Shown here in pieces: positions 5,644-5,663 of a stretch of 5,663 nucleotides of DNA. The notes under the pieces were generated by a model. It was not told the DNA's origin and did not search any database. It worked only from the letters and a program-made list of their open reading frames with translations. Origin of the DNA: Candidatus Melainabacteria bacterium (GTDB lineage Bacteria > Cyanobacteriota > Vampirovibrionia > Obscuribacterales > Obscuribacteraceae). The stretch spans positions 1-5,663 of the forward strand of contig PSRH01000068.1 in assembly GCA_003175915.1 (NCBI GenBank), read 5' to 3'. Position 1 is the first letter of the stretch; each line of letters starts with the position of its first letter. The position numbers and the translations under genes are program-made.

Positions 5644-5663
5644 ATGCCAGCTTCGTGCAATGG
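5644..5663 (+). CDS. Possible start of a further gene, cut by the window edge
   Basis: GAGAGG (5634-5639), overlapping the preceding stop codon, is followed after four bases by an ATG at 5644. The frame stays open for the remaining 20 bases (M-P-A-S-C-N). The spacing and the same GAGAGG signal used by the htrA-type gene make a downstream operon member plausible, but too little is visible to say what it encodes. Confidence 0.35.

Noticed and set aside
1..5663. CRISPR array, insertion sequence, tRNA or phage module
   Set aside because: No regularly spaced repeats, transposase or integrase motifs, terminal inverted repeats or tRNA cloverleaf were seen. The genes look chromosomal and intact.

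Overview
The window carries five complete protein genes at roughly even base composition, possibly the first codons of a sixth, and no RNA genes, insertion sequences or CRISPR arrays. The clearest taxonomic clue is the gene at 2244-3452. It encodes a GuaB3-type IMP dehydrogenase relative without CBS domains, a form found mainly in Cyanobacteria and Actinobacteria. The exported proteins, the moderate base composition and the lack of any photosynthesis gene fit a member of the wider cyanobacterial phylum. A non-photosynthetic lineage (Melainabacteria/Vampirovibrionia, for example Obscuribacterales) is possible. This assignment is inference from one protein family and general character, not proof.

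Left part, minus strand (1-2167). A 413-residue YkgJ-type cysteine-cluster protein (926-2167) is followed, about 200 bases downstream on the same strand, by a 198-residue exported protein (122-718). The latter has a signal peptide, a long Gly/Ala/Thr/Pro-rich stretch and two C-terminal hydrophobic segments, an architecture like VirB2/TrbC pilins. It has a perfect Shine-Dalgarno sequence, candidate promoters of its own in the 207-base gap, and a strong rho-independent terminator at 61-98. It therefore looks like a one-gene transcription unit. No other type IV secretion gene is present.

Right part, plus strand (2244-5663). Divergent from the cysteine-cluster gene is a tight run of guaB3, an htrA/degP-type secreted serine protease with one PDZ domain, and an unrecognised exported four-cysteine protein. 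Gaps are 46 and about 10 bases and no terminator is visible between them, so co-transcription from the promoter at about 2211 is likely. A good ribosome binding site and ATG after the last stop suggest the operon continues beyond the window.

Functionally, guaB3 belongs to guanine nucleotide supply and HtrA to envelope protein quality control. The unknown protein is probably an envelope partner or neighbour of HtrA. The two least explained genes are the solitary pilin-like protein and this four-cysteine exported protein. Nothing here amounts to a clearly new multi-gene system.
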